Source: Chryseobacterium sp. (GTDB lineage: Bacteria; Bacteroidota; Bacteroidia; Flavobacteriales; Weeksellaceae). From it: 34,385 nt of DNA. Made by a program: the position numbers and the translations under genes. The stretch is taken from NCBI GenBank assembly GCA_003248755.1, contig QFQW01000035.1:1-34385 (forward strand), in the 5' to 3' direction. Position 1 is the first letter of the stretch. Each line of letters opens with the position of its first letter. Shown here piece after piece: positions 23,160 to 31,292 of this stretch. The notes beneath the pieces are model-generated. The model saw nothing but the letters and a program-made list of their open reading frames with translations, made no database searches and was not told the DNA's origin.

Positions 23160-23969
23160 ATGAAAAAACTATTGAACATTATTATCAATGCTATTCTGGT
23201 ATTGATTCCTTTCTTTCCTATTCTGGAAAACTTCTTTCCCAATCAGGTTGACAACTCTACGTTTGGCTCGTATCTATTACATTGTTTAGGTATTTGTGTA
23301 GTAATGCTGATTCTAATGCTAATTGCAACAAGAGATTTTGTCTCCAGTTTTTTTAATCTAAAGTTAACGGCCATTTTGCTATTTATTTTGGGAATGATTG
23401 TGATGATACCATTACATCTTGGACCTCCAAGAAGTGATGAATCTCTAATTGCTTCTTCTTACATAGAAAAAACCAGATATGCCCTTTTGATTATTGCTGT
23501 TGTGGTAGTATATGTTGCTGTTTTCCTTTTTTTAAAGAAATACTGGGCTCAGCTGAACACCATCGAAAAATTAATTATTATTCCATTAATTGCAGGACTT
23601 CCTTTTCTATTATGGGACAATTACGATTCCTTTATGTTTACAGAGAAACTTACAGAATGGAAAAATTCGGGAAAAGATTCAAAAGATTTTTTTCTGCAAT
23701 ATGTGGTAATCTATGAAAACTGGAGAGCGGCAGGAAGAATCCTGCTTTACCTTTCTACTATCTGGTTCGCCATTATTTTGATGCATCATTCTTTCATCAA
23801 AAAATGGAAAGGAATTGTGATTACAATATTCTCAATAATTGGTGTTCTATTCTGTTTTGGATTTTTGTTCGTGAGCTCAGACCTATATTTTCCATTCATG
23901 GTACCTGCCATTGTAATGGCACCGCTATATTGGTTGGGACTAAGTATTTTGAATGAAAAAGAAGATTGA
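23160..23969 (+). CDS. Polytopic membrane protein of unknown function
   Basis: This is a 269-aa inner-membrane protein with about eight predicted helices. Examples are residues about 4-24 (LNIIINAILVLIPFFPIL), 38-58, 66-87, 103-125, 136-155, 189-208 and two near the C terminus (from about 218). Between helices five and six is a hydrophilic stretch with FTEKLTEWKNSGKDSKDF. I recognise no family, motif or ligand site. It lies 39 bases after the prolyl oligopeptidase gene with no terminator between, so it is probably in the same transcript. A chance neighbour is equally possible. No function is proposed. Confidence 0.7.
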   Translation: MKKLLNIIINAILVLIPFFPILENFFPNQVDNSTFGSYLLHCLGICVVMLILMLIATRDFVSSFFNLKLTAILLFILGMIVMIPLHLGPPRSDESLIASSYIEKTRYALLIIAVVVVYVAVFLFLKKYWAQLNTIEKLIIIPLIAGLPFLLWDNYDSFMFTEKLTEWKNSGKDSKDFFLQYVVIYENWRAAGRILLYLSTIWFAIILMHHSFIKKWKGIVITIFSIIGVLFCFGFLFVSSDLYFPFMVPAIVMAPLYWLGLSILNEKED

Positions 23970-23989
23970 AAAACTATCATATTTTAAGA

Positions 23990-24028
23990 AATAATGTTCC
24001 CATATTTTTCATAAATTTGGGCATTATT
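23990..24028. repeat. Imperfect inverted repeat around the thyA promoter box
   Basis: AATAATGTTCCC at 23990-24001 mirrors GGGCATTATT at 24019-24028 (seven paired bases plus CCC/GGG with a two-base bulge). The candidate thyA -7 box sits at its right edge. It could be an operator or a weak terminator of the preceding gene. Confidence 0.25.
24012..24019 (+). promoter_or_regulatory. Candidate -7 promoter box for thyA
   Basis: TAAATTTG matches TAnnTTTG exactly, 20 bases before the thyA ATG. No clear -33 TTG. Confidence 0.45.
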
Positions 24029-24039
24029 ATTTATTCTCA

Positions 24040-24834
24040 ATGCAAAACTACCTCGATTTACTTCAGCATATTTTAGATAACGGAACCGACAAAACTGATA
24101 GAACAGGAACCGGAACACGCAGTGTTTTCGGATACCAGTTGCGTTATGATTTGTCGAAAGGATTTCCTTTGGTAACAACTAAAAAGGTTCATTTAAAATC
24201 TATTATCTACGAATTGCTATGGTTCATCAAAGGAGAAACTAATATCAAATATCTGAAAGATAACGGTGTTTCCATCTGGGACGAATGGGCAGATGAAAAT
24301 GGCGATTTAGGCCCGGTTTACGGTGCTCAATGGAGAAGCTGGAGCGGAGCCGACGGAAAAGTAGTTGACCAGTTTTCTGAAGTGATTGAGCAAATCAAAA
24401 AAAATCCGGATTCCCGCAGATTAATAGTTTCTGCCTGGAATGCGGCAGAAATCCCAAACATGGCTTTGGCACCTTGTCACGCTTTATTTCAGTTTTATGT
24501 AGCTGATGGAAAATTGTCGCTTCAATTATATCAAAGAAGTGCAGATGTTTTCTTGGGAGTTCCTTTCAACATAGCGAGTTATGCGCTTTTATTGATGATG
24601 GTGGCGCAGGTGACAGGACTTGAAGTTGGTGATTATGTCCACACTTTTGGCGATGTTCATATTTACAACAATCATTTTGAGCAGGTCCAGAAACAACTTT
24701 CCAGAGAAACAAGACCTTTGCCAACAATGAAACTGAATCCAGAAATTAAAGATATTTTTGATTTTGATTTTAAAGATTTCACATTGGAAAATTATGACCC
24801 GCATCCGGGGATTAAAGCGCCGGTAGCGATATAA
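24040..24834 (+). CDS. thyA: Thymidylate synthase ThyA
   Basis: This 264-aa cytoplasmic enzyme methylates dUMP to dTMP using methylene-tetrahydrofolate, which becomes dihydrofolate. The nucleophile is Cys146 in APCHALFQFYV. Other invariant motifs are DRTGTGTRSVFG near the start, LWFIKGETNIKYL, GPVYGAQWRSW, PDSRRLIVSAWN, YQRSADVFLGVPFNIASYA and the DVHIYNNH region, ending PHPGIKAPVAI. Both length and catalytic position equal those of the E. coli enzyme. A dihydrofolate reductase gene often follows thyA, but here the next gene is a small antitoxin with its own promoter-like box. Confidence 0.97.
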   Translation: MQNYLDLLQHILDNGTDKTDRTGTGTRSVFGYQLRYDLSKGFPLVTTKKVHLKSIIYELLWFIKGETNIKYLKDNGVSIWDEWADENGDLGPVYGAQWRSWSGADGKVVDQFSEVIEQIKKNPDSRRLIVSAWNAAEIPNMALAPCHALFQFYVADGKLSLQLYQRSADVFLGVPFNIASYALLLMMVAQVTGLEVGDYVHTFGDVHIYNNHFEQVQKQLSRETRPLPTMKLNPEIKDIFDFDFKDFTLENYDPHPGIKAPVAI

Positions 24835-24852
24835 TTTTTAGTTTTAAATCCT

Positions 24853-24860
24853 TAACTTTG
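24853..24860 (+). promoter_or_regulatory. Candidate -7 promoter box for the antitoxin-toxin pair
   Basis: TAACTTTG matches TAnnTTTG exactly and ends 17 bases before the antitoxin ATG at 24878. It suggests that the pair is transcribed independently of thyA. Confidence 0.45.
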
Positions 24861-24877
24861 ATTAAAATCCTGAAATT

Positions 24878-25120
24878 ATGGAAATTAAAATCAGTTTAGA
24901 CGAATATGCAGATGTTCCTTTCATCAAAAAACTTTTGTCTCAGATAAAAGGGGTGAAGAATGTTGAGATTACTGAGGATAATAAAACTTATTCTTGGGAA
25001 GAAATTGAAAGTTCTGATGAGTTTAAGCAATTAATTGAACAAAGCAGAAACCAAATCAAAAATGGAGAATATGAAGAGTTTTCAGATGAATTAATTGATT
25101 CTATTTTTAATAAAAAATGA
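24878..25120 (+). CDS. Small acidic antitoxin-like protein
   Basis: This is an 80-aa acidic protein encoded directly before a RelE/ParE-like toxin reading frame. The toxin ATG overlaps its stop codon (ATGA at 25117-25120), the usual tight coupling of type II toxin-antitoxin operons. The N-terminal 35 residues (MEIKISLDEYADVPFIKKLL, then KGVKNVEITED) look like a short alpha/beta fold. The C-terminal half is helical and acidic, fitting a toxin-binding tail. I see no classic DNA-binding motif such as PHD, RHH or HTH. The role is inferred from context and size; family membership is not certain. The gene is intact although its partner is broken. Confidence 0.6.
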   Translation: MEIKISLDEYADVPFIKKLLSQIKGVKNVEITEDNKTYSWEEIESSDEFKQLIEQSRNQIKNGEYEEFSDELIDSIFNKK

Positions 25121-25423
25121 AAATAGTTTTTTCAAAGGAAGCTATTAAAAGTCTTCAAGAAATAACTGATTTCTTGAATTATCGCTGGACTCAGAAAGAA
25201 TTTAAACTATTCAAGACAGATTTAAAAAAAATTTAAACAATCATTGAATGATAAAATAATTACTTATCCTACAGTAGATTCTGATACCAAATTAAGATTT
25301 GCTTTATTAGGAAATGAACAAGTGAAAGTATATTTTGATGTTCAAACTGATTCTGTTGAAATCTTATTATTTTTACCTTCAAAAAGTAATCCTGAAAATG
25401 TAATAAAACTTTTAGGAAAATAA
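25117..25423 (+). pseudogene. RelE/ParE-like toxin, frameshifted at a run of eight A
   Basis: The frame from ATG 25117 runs 39 residues (MKIVFSKEAIKSLQEITDFL, then NYRWTQKEFKLF) and stops at 25234-25236. Coding continues in the next frame from 25232, with NDKIITYPTVDSDTKLRFAL, VKVYFDVQTDSVEILLFL and the end NVIKLLGK at 25423. The join falls at A8, 25224-25231; removing one A restores a continuous frame of 101 aa, the usual size of ParE/RelE toxins. These inhibit gyrase or cut mRNA on the ribosome. The break may be a real inactivation, a phase-variable tract, or a sequencing error in a homopolymer. The intact antitoxin overlaps it by four bases. Confidence 0.7.
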
Positions 25424-25428
25424 AATAT

Positions 25429-25455
25429 AGTGAAGTCTAAACCTTCACTTTTTTT
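25429..25455 (+). terminator. Intrinsic terminator after the antitoxin-toxin pair
   Basis: AGTGAAG at 25429-25435 pairs perfectly with CTTCACT at 25443-25449 around a 7-nt loop, followed by a T run to 25455. It begins five bases after the toxin stop codon. Confidence 0.8.
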
Positions 25456-25519
25456 GTAACAATCTTTTAAAAATCAATACAAATAACTTTAAAATAACAT
25501 CGATTATAAATTCGGAAGA

Positions 25520-28030
25520 ATGAAAAAAATATTCATTGCGGCACTTTTTCTAGGTGCAATTTTTAATTCCAATGTTGCTTTTGCACAGACAGAAACGTCA
25601 GGAAGAAATGTTCCTTACAGAGCAACACACACTAAAACAACAGAACTTAAACATACCAAACTGAAAGTCAATTTCGATTATCAGAAAGAACAGATGAACG
25701 GCGAAGAATGGCTGACTGCAAGTCCGTTTTTCTATGCGACCAACGAATTGGTTCTTGATGCAAAAGGAATGTTGATTCACGAAGTAGCTTTGGATAAAAA
25801 TGGTTCTAAATCACCTTTGAAATACGATTATAAAAATGATGAACTGAAGATCATACTTGATAAAACTTATCAAAAGAATCAGGATTATACAGTTTACATC
25901 AAATATACAGATCGTCCAAATGAAGTAAAACAAGCTGGAAGTGCGGCGATCAATGATGCCAAAGGTCTTTATTTCATAAACGCTCAAGGCAAAGACCCAG
26001 ATAAACCAACGCAGATCTGGACTCAAGGTGAAACAGAATCATCTTCGGCTTGGTTTCCAACCATAGATAAATCCAACCAGAAGACAACTCAGGAAATCTA
26101 TATGACCGTTCCTGATAAATACGTCACCCTTTCCAACGGAATTCTGAAAGATTCTCAAAAAGAGTCCGGGAACCTTAGAACAGACCACTGGGTAATGGAT
26201 AAGAGACATTCTACTTATCTTTTCTTCATGGGCGTTGGAGAATATGCGGTTGTGAAAGATAAATGGAGAAACATCCCCGTAGATTATTATATCGAGAAGG
26301 AATATGAACCTTACGCAAAACAGATCTATGGTAACACACCTGAGATGATCGAGTTTTTCTCCAAGAAATTAGGCTACGATTATCCCTGGGCAAAATATGC
26401 ACAGATCTCCGGAAGAGATTATGTTTCCGGAGCAATGGAGAATACAACTGCAACACTTCATGGAAGTGATATTCTGCAAAAACCGGGACAATTAATCGAT
26501 GAGAACAAATGGGAAGACACGATCGCCCACGAATTGTTCCACCACTGGTTTGGAGACTTGGTTACAGCAGAAAGCTGGAGTAACTTAACGGTTAATGAAT
26601 CTTTCGCCAACTATTCAGAATATCTTTGGAACGAATATAAGTACGGAAAAGACCAAGCGGATTACCATCAGATGGAGGATGTCGGGCATTATATTCATAA
26701 TCCCGGAGATTTCAAAAAAGATTTGGTAAGATTTGATTATGCATCGCGCGAAGATGTTTTTGATTTGGTGACATACCAAAAAGGTGGTGGCATTCTTCAT
26801 ATGCTGAGAAATTATCTTGGAGATGATGCCTTCTTTGCGGGAATGAATGATTATCTTAAAACTTACGAATATCAAAACGCAGAAGCCCATCAATTAAGAT
26901 TATCATTTGAAAAAGTGTCTGGGAAAGACCTGAACTGGTTCTTCAACCAATGGTATTTTGGAAGTGGGCATCCAAAATTGAATTATACTTCTACTTACGA
27001 ACCTGTGAAGAAACAGGTAACCGTTGTTATCAATCAATCTCAAGATCTACCTTTTGAATTCCCTTTGGCAATCGATGTTTATGACAATGGCAAACCAAAA
27101 CGTTTCAATGTTTGGGTGGATGCAAAAGCAAAGAATACTTTTTCTTTTGATTCCTCGAAGAATCCAGACCTTATCAATATCAACGCAGACGGAATTCTGG
27201 TTGCAGACGTAAATGATTCTAAAACTCCTGAACAAAACTTATTACAATTTACAGGTTCGAAAGAATTAAAAAGTAAATATGCTGCTTTGGAAGGCATCGA
27301 AAAAGCAGATGCTAAAAATCCATCTGTCATCAAATTATTGGCTGCTGCATTGAAAGATTCGTTCTTCAGAATCAGAGAAAAAGCTTTGGAACAAATCGAT
27401 CTTTCTAATTCAGATCAAGCAAAAGCATTGACAGCTGAAGTAGAAAAGCTAGCTTCTAATGACCCAAAAACTTTGGTTCAAGCCGCAGCAATATCAGCTT
27501 TGACAAAAACTAAAAATGCAAAATACAGTTCCATCTACGAGAAGGGACTGAATGCTGTTTCTAATGCAGTAAAAGGTTCTTCTTTAGCAGGAATCGCAGA
27601 TCTTGACCCATCCAAAGCAGTCACAGCAATCGAAAACATCGATTTGAATGGAGCATCGGATGATCTAATATCCAAATTACTTCCGCTTATCGTATCAAAA
27701 AAGATAGAAAAGCAGATGCCAGCCATCGGAACAACTGTTGCATTCTACCCTTTCATCAAGTTCCAGGACCCGGCTCTTGGTAAATCTGCCGAGGAAGGTT
27801 ACAATTGGATTATGTCGTCTGACAATCTGAAAGCTACTGAGAAGGTAACTAAAGTCCTGGTGCAGGCAAAATCTCAGATGCCAGACAATCCGCAAGTGAA
27901 AATGATGATTGTACAAATGTTGAAAGATGGTCTGAACAAAAAAATGGAAGTTCTGAAAGCTAATCCTAACAGCCCAACTATTAATCAACAAATAGATGCA
28001 ATTAATAAAACGATTGATGCTTTTAAATAA
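25520..28030 (+). CDS. Exported M1 family aminopeptidase
   Basis: This is an 836-aa zinc aminopeptidase with a signal peptide (ending NVAFAQ), so it is periplasmic or secreted. Zinc is bound by His337 and His341 of HELFHHW and Glu360 of NESFANY, with Glu338 as general base. The exopeptidase motif GAMEN is at 304-308. The propeller-like N-terminal domain occupies about the first 220 residues. The C-terminal 280 residues are helical repeats (for example RIREKALEQIDLSNSDQAKA) as in HEAT-containing M1 enzymes. It removes single N-terminal residues from peptides, complementing the S9 enzymes nearby. Single gene; strong terminator follows. No T9SS tail is present. Confidence 0.93.
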   Translation: MKKIFIAALFLGAIFNSNVAFAQTETSGRNVPYRATHTKTTELKHTKLKVNFDYQKEQMNGEEWLTASPFFYATNELVLDAKGMLIHEVALDKNGSKSPLKYDYKNDELKIILDKTYQKNQDYTVYIKYTDRPNEVKQAGSAAINDAKGLYFINAQGKDPDKPTQIWTQGETESSSAWFPTIDKSNQKTTQEIYMTVPDKYVTLSNGILKDSQKESGNLRTDHWVMDKRHSTYLFFMGVGEYAVVKDKWRNIPVDYYIEKEYEPYAKQIYGNTPEMIEFFSKKLGYDYPWAKYAQISGRDYVSGAMENTTATLHGSDILQKPGQLIDENKWEDTIAHELFHHWFGDLVTAESWSNLTVNESFANYSEYLWNEYKYGKDQADYHQMEDVGHYIHNPGDFKKDLVRFDYASREDVFDLVTYQKGGGILHMLRNYLGDDAFFAGMNDYLKTYEYQNAEAHQLRLSFEKVSGKDLNWFFNQWYFGSGHPKLNYTSTYEPVKKQVTVVINQSQDLPFEFPLAIDVYDNGKPKRFNVWVDAKAKNTFSFDSSKNPDLININADGILVADVNDSKTPEQNLLQFTGSKELKSKYAALEGIEKADAKNPSVIKLLAAALKDSFFRIREKALEQIDLSNSDQAKALTAEVEKLASNDPKTLVQAAAISALTKTKNAKYSSIYEKGLNAVSNAVKGSSLAGIADLDPSKAVTAIENIDLNGASDDLISKLLPLIVSKKIEKQMPAIGTTVAFYPFIKFQDPALGKSAEEGYNWIMSSDNLKATEKVTKVLVQAKSQMPDNPQVKMMIVQMLKDGLNKKMEVLKANPNSPTINQQIDAINKTIDAFK

Positions 28031-28035
28031 AATAA

Positions 28036-28066
28036 AAAAAGAGGGAGATTTTATCTTCCTCTTTTT
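28036..28066. terminator. Bidirectional terminator between aminopeptidase and DUF349 genes
   Basis: AAAAAGAGGGAGAT at 28036-28049 pairs with ATCTTCCTCTTTTT at 28053-28066 (one G-T pair) around TTT. It lies between convergent genes and carries T runs in both directions. Confidence 0.85.
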
Positions 28067-28094
28067 CCTTTATAATATTTTTATTCAAAATTGA

Positions 28095-29909
28095 TTATTC
28101 TCCAGCAATGATATTATGAAGTGTAATTTTCAAACTTTCCAATTGCTCTTTCTTACTATCCAATTTTTCATAAGTATCTTTTAAAAGTGGGTTTTCTCTG
28201 GTTGGAGAATTGAAGAACGCCAAATTATTTTCAAGTTGAACCACTTCTGCTTCCAAATCGGCAATTTGATTCTTGATTTTTCTGGCTTTATCGGTCAACT
28301 GACTTTCCGACAGGTTTTCTTCTTTCAAGTCAAACTCATTGATTTTATTGAGTCTCAGCTTCTCTCTCAGAGTTTTATTAAATTCTGTATTGATAGACAA
28401 CTTATCTTTCGGAACTTTCCCGATAGCATTCCAAGAATTCTTGATTTGTTCAATTTTTTCAACAGATCCTTCTCCATCTGTCAAAGCTTTTAGCTCATCA
28501 AGAAGTGCTCTTTTATTTTTGTAGTTTTCTTTCCAATTATCGCCTGCTGTATTGTTCTTATCTCTATAATTTTTGAAAAATGTATTACATGCGTCACGGA
28601 AATCATCCCAAACTTTATTAGCTTGACTTCTAGGAACGTGACCAATTTTTTTCCAATCATCCTGAAGTTTTTTGAAAAGCGGAACAATCGTTTCCCAATC
28701 TTCCGAATTCATATTATCCTGAGCTGTTTTTATCAAACTTTGTTTCGCTTCTAGATTTTCTATTTGAGAACCCTTCAAACCTTTGTAAAAATCATTTTTA
28801 GCCGTATTGAAGTTTCTCAAAGTTTGTTTAAAATCCGTCCAGTTTTGGTTGGAAAACTTTTTTGGAACTGGTCCTATTTTTAGAAATTCGGAACGCAAAT
28901 CTTCAACTTTTCTAATAGCTTGTTGCCAAAAAGTATGATTGGCAGATTGCGGTGCGGACAAACCTTTCAGCTCCTCTATAATTTTATTTTTCTTTTCAAA
29001 GTTTTCTTGTTGTTCAGACTCGATGACAGCAATCAGCTCAGATTTTCTTTCGTGGATTTTATTCGATATTTCTTTGAATTCTTCCCAAGTTTTTTCACGG
29101 AATTCCTCTGCAACGGGTTCAGCTTCTTCTTTCCAAAGTTTATGAAGGTATTGAAGTTCATTCAGAGCTTTTTGAACTACATTTTCATCCAACAATTCTT
29201 TGGCTCTTTGAATAATGTGCTGTCTTTTTTCAAGGTTATGTGCAAACTCCTGTTCAAGATATTCTTTGTTAAGATCCAACATTTCATTGAACATTTTCAA
29301 ATGATGGAAATAGTTATTATTAAGATTTTTGAATTCGGATTTTGCGACCTGACCGGCATTTCCCCAAGCTTCTTTGATTTCTCTTATCGCTCGGAAAAGA
29401 TTAGTTCCGGCTTCAGAATTAGTATAAAGATTTTTGAGTCTTTCGATAATATCAAGTCGTTGCTGCAAATTGGTCTGATGTTCAACTTCCTGTTGCTTGT
29501 GAAACTTGTCTTGTTTTTCTTTAAAAATATTGATTAAAGCTGATAGTTTGGAAGATTGTGGATGATGGAATTCGAAGTGTTCTTCCTGATTCCCTTGTTC
29601 CACATATTCGTGCTTTTTATCTTCGGTTTCGTCTGAGATTTTATGGTTGGCATGTTCTCTCAGATTACTGAATTTTTTAGAAAAAGATATAACGTCATTT
29701 TTATTAACGATTTTTTCCATCTCATCCAGAGTTTCTTTCAGAGAAAGATGAGAAAAATTTTCTTCTACAACTTCTACATCCTGATGTTCAGATTCGGTTT
29801 CCGTATCCGGAGTTTTTTCTGCAACCGAATCTTCTACAGACTGATTTTCAGCAATATTAGTTTCTGAATTCAAATTTTCATTCTCAGGATTTTCGTTTTC
29901 AATACTCAT
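28095..29909 (-). CDS. DUF349 domain protein with several helical repeats
   Basis: This is a 604-aa cytoplasmic protein. The first 90 residues are acidic and low in complexity (ENENPENENLNSE and similar). Then come four or five DUF349-type helical repeats of about 70 residues, each carrying a W...IG.VP core, such as FLKIGPVPKKFSNQNWTDF, DDWKKIGHVPRSQANKVWDD and SWNAIGKVPKDKLSI. The C-terminal 60 residues form a coiled coil (KIKNQIADLEAEVVQLENN). I know of no established biochemical role in Bacteroidota. No signal peptide or membrane helix is present. It is a single gene, divergent from queA. A CACCTTTG box, one base off the -7 consensus, lies close before its ATG. Confidence 0.85.
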   Translation of the reverse strand: MSIENENPENENLNSETNIAENQSVEDSVAEKTPDTETESEHQDVEVVEENFSHLSLKETLDEMEKIVNKNDVISFSKKFSNLREHANHKISDETEDKKHEYVEQGNQEEHFEFHHPQSSKLSALINIFKEKQDKFHKQQEVEHQTNLQQRLDIIERLKNLYTNSEAGTNLFRAIREIKEAWGNAGQVAKSEFKNLNNNYFHHLKMFNEMLDLNKEYLEQEFAHNLEKRQHIIQRAKELLDENVVQKALNELQYLHKLWKEEAEPVAEEFREKTWEEFKEISNKIHERKSELIAVIESEQQENFEKKNKIIEELKGLSAPQSANHTFWQQAIRKVEDLRSEFLKIGPVPKKFSNQNWTDFKQTLRNFNTAKNDFYKGLKGSQIENLEAKQSLIKTAQDNMNSEDWETIVPLFKKLQDDWKKIGHVPRSQANKVWDDFRDACNTFFKNYRDKNNTAGDNWKENYKNKRALLDELKALTDGEGSVEKIEQIKNSWNAIGKVPKDKLSINTEFNKTLREKLRLNKINEFDLKEENLSESQLTDKARKIKNQIADLEAEVVQLENNLAFFNSPTRENPLLKDTYEKLDSKKEQLESLKITLHNIIAGE

Positions 29910-30060
29910 AACAAAGGTGAATTAATTGACGATAACAACTTTTAATTCCACTAAATTAAATGTTTTTTCTAGAAAACACCAAATATCAATATGAAATTTC
30001 CAAAAAAATATCAAAAAACAGAAAACATTCTTAATCAAAAATTCAAATATCGGCAATCAC

Positions 30061-30091
30061 TTGACAAAGGCTTGCCGATGTTGTATCTTTG
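30061..30091 (+). promoter_or_regulatory. Promoter of queA (TTG - 20 bases - TATCTTTG)
   Basis: TTG at 30061-30063 and TATCTTTG at 30084-30091 are separated by exactly 20 bases, the best match in the window to the Bacteroidota sigma-A promoter (-33 TTTG / -7 TAnnTTTG). Transcription should begin near 30097, giving a leader of about 60 bases before the ATG at 30160. It argues against any start codon upstream of 30160. Confidence 0.75.
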
Positions 30092-30113
30092 CATTTCGAA
30101 AAATTTTAAACCG

Positions 30114-30127
30114 CAGACAACCGTCTG
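30114..30127 (+). other. Small hairpin in the queA leader
   Basis: CAGAC at 30114-30118 pairs with GTCTG at 30123-30127 around AACC, followed by an A-rich stretch up to the start codon. It may affect translation or be incidental; its loop is too short for a preQ1-I riboswitch. Confidence 0.35.
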
Positions 30128-30159
30128 TTCAAAACAAAAAAATAAAATCCGTAAATTTT

Positions 30160-31209
30160 ATGAAAACATCTGATTTTAATTTTGATTTGCCTGCCGAGTT
30201 ATTGGCTGAGCATCCATCAGAAAATCGTGACGAAGCAAGATTGATGGTTCTTAACAGAAAAGACCAAACAATTGAGCATAAACTTTTCAAAGACGTAATT
30301 GATTACTTCGACGAAAAAGACCTTTTCATCTTCAACAATACAAAAGTTTTTCCTGCCAGATTATTTGGAAACAAAGAAAAAACCGGAGCTAAGATTGAAG
30401 TTTTCTTACTAAGAGAGCTTGATGCAGAAACTCGTGTTTGGGATGTTTTGGTTGACCCTGCAAGAAAAATCAGAATCGGAAACAAATTATTCTTTACAGA
30501 AGACGAATCTCTGGTTGCAGAAGTTATTGACAACACAACTTCCAGAGGAAGAACGCTTAGATTCTTATTTGATGGTTCTTACGAAGAATTCCGTGCAAAA
30601 TTGACAGAACTTGGTGAAACTCCACTTCCAAAATACATCAAAAGAGAGGTTGAACCGGAAGATGCAGAAAGATACCAGACAATCTACGCCAAAGTAGAAG
30701 GTGCTGTTGCTGCTCCAACTGCAGGTCTTCACTTTTCAAAACACTTGATGAAGAGATTGGAAATCAAAGGAATCGATTTTGCAGAGATTACACTTCATGT
30801 TGGTTTGGGAACTTTTAACCCAATTGAAGTTGAAGATCTTTCTAAGCATAAGATGGAGTCTGAAGAAGTGATTATTGACGAGAAAAATGCTGCCATTATT
30901 AATGCTGCAGTTGCAGAAAACCGCAGAGTCTGTGCTGTTGGAACAACATCTATGAGAGCTTTGGAAACTTCGGTTTCTTCCAACAAAAAAATTGGGCCTT
31001 ATAGAGGTTGGACAAACAAGTTCATCTATCCGCCTCACGATTTCGGTGTAGCAAACTCGATGATTACCAACTTCCACACGCCTAAATCTACTTTGATTAT
31101 GATGATTGCAGCTTTTGCAGGTCGTGATTTTGTGATGCACGCTTACGAAGAAGCTATCAAGGAAAAATACAAATTCTACTCTTACGGAGACGCAATGTTG
31201 ATCCTTTAA
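30160..31209 (+). CDS. queA: S-adenosylmethionine:tRNA ribosyltransferase-isomerase QueA
   Basis: This 349-aa cytoplasmic enzyme moves the ribosyl part of S-adenosylmethionine onto preQ1 at tRNA position 34, forming epoxyqueuosine. Signatures are FDLPAELLAEHPSENRDEAR at the start, FNNTKVFPARL, LPKYIKR, RYQTIYAKVEGAVAAPTAGL, TLHVGLGTFNPI, VGTTSMRALE and LITNFHTPKSTLIM-like ITNFHTPKSTL near the end. Length equals the family norm. The frame remains open upstream to a TTG at 30061, but that TTG is the -33 promoter element, so the ATG at 30160 is the start. Other queuosine genes are not in the window. Confidence 0.95.
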   Translation: MKTSDFNFDLPAELLAEHPSENRDEARLMVLNRKDQTIEHKLFKDVIDYFDEKDLFIFNNTKVFPARLFGNKEKTGAKIEVFLLRELDAETRVWDVLVDPARKIRIGNKLFFTEDESLVAEVIDNTTSRGRTLRFLFDGSYEEFRAKLTELGETPLPKYIKREVEPEDAERYQTIYAKVEGAVAAPTAGLHFSKHLMKRLEIKGIDFAEITLHVGLGTFNPIEVEDLSKHKMESEEVIIDEKNAAIINAAVAENRRVCAVGTTSMRALETSVSSNKKIGPYRGWTNKFIYPPHDFGVANSMITNFHTPKSTLIMMIAAFAGRDFVMHAYEEAIKEKYKFYSYGDAMLIL

Positions 31210-31231
31210 GATTTGAATCTTTCAAAAATAG

Positions 31232-31263
31232 AATGCACAACTTTTACGGTTGTGCATTTTTTT
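31232..31263 (+). terminator. Intrinsic terminator after queA
   Basis: AATGCACAAC at 31232-31241 pairs perfectly with GTTGTGCATT at 31249-31258 around a 7-nt loop, followed by a T run to 31263. Confidence 0.85.
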
Positions 31264-31292
31264 ATATCTTTTAATTTCATTAATTTCATCAG

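Noticed and set aside
28920..29537. 205-codon open frame on the plus strand
   Set aside because: It lies wholly inside the DUF349 gene on the opposite strand. Its Phe-rich translation is the complement of Lys/Glu-rich coding sequence, with no start context or family.
30097..30159. preQ1 riboswitch in the queA leader
   Set aside because: The hairpin has a 5-bp stem with a 4-nt loop; the long loop and downstream pairing of preQ1-I are absent, and queA is not the usual transporter or synthesis target.
30736..31140. 134-codon open frame on the minus strand
   Set aside because: It is antisense to queA; its Cys/His/Ser-rich composition is typical of a shadow frame.
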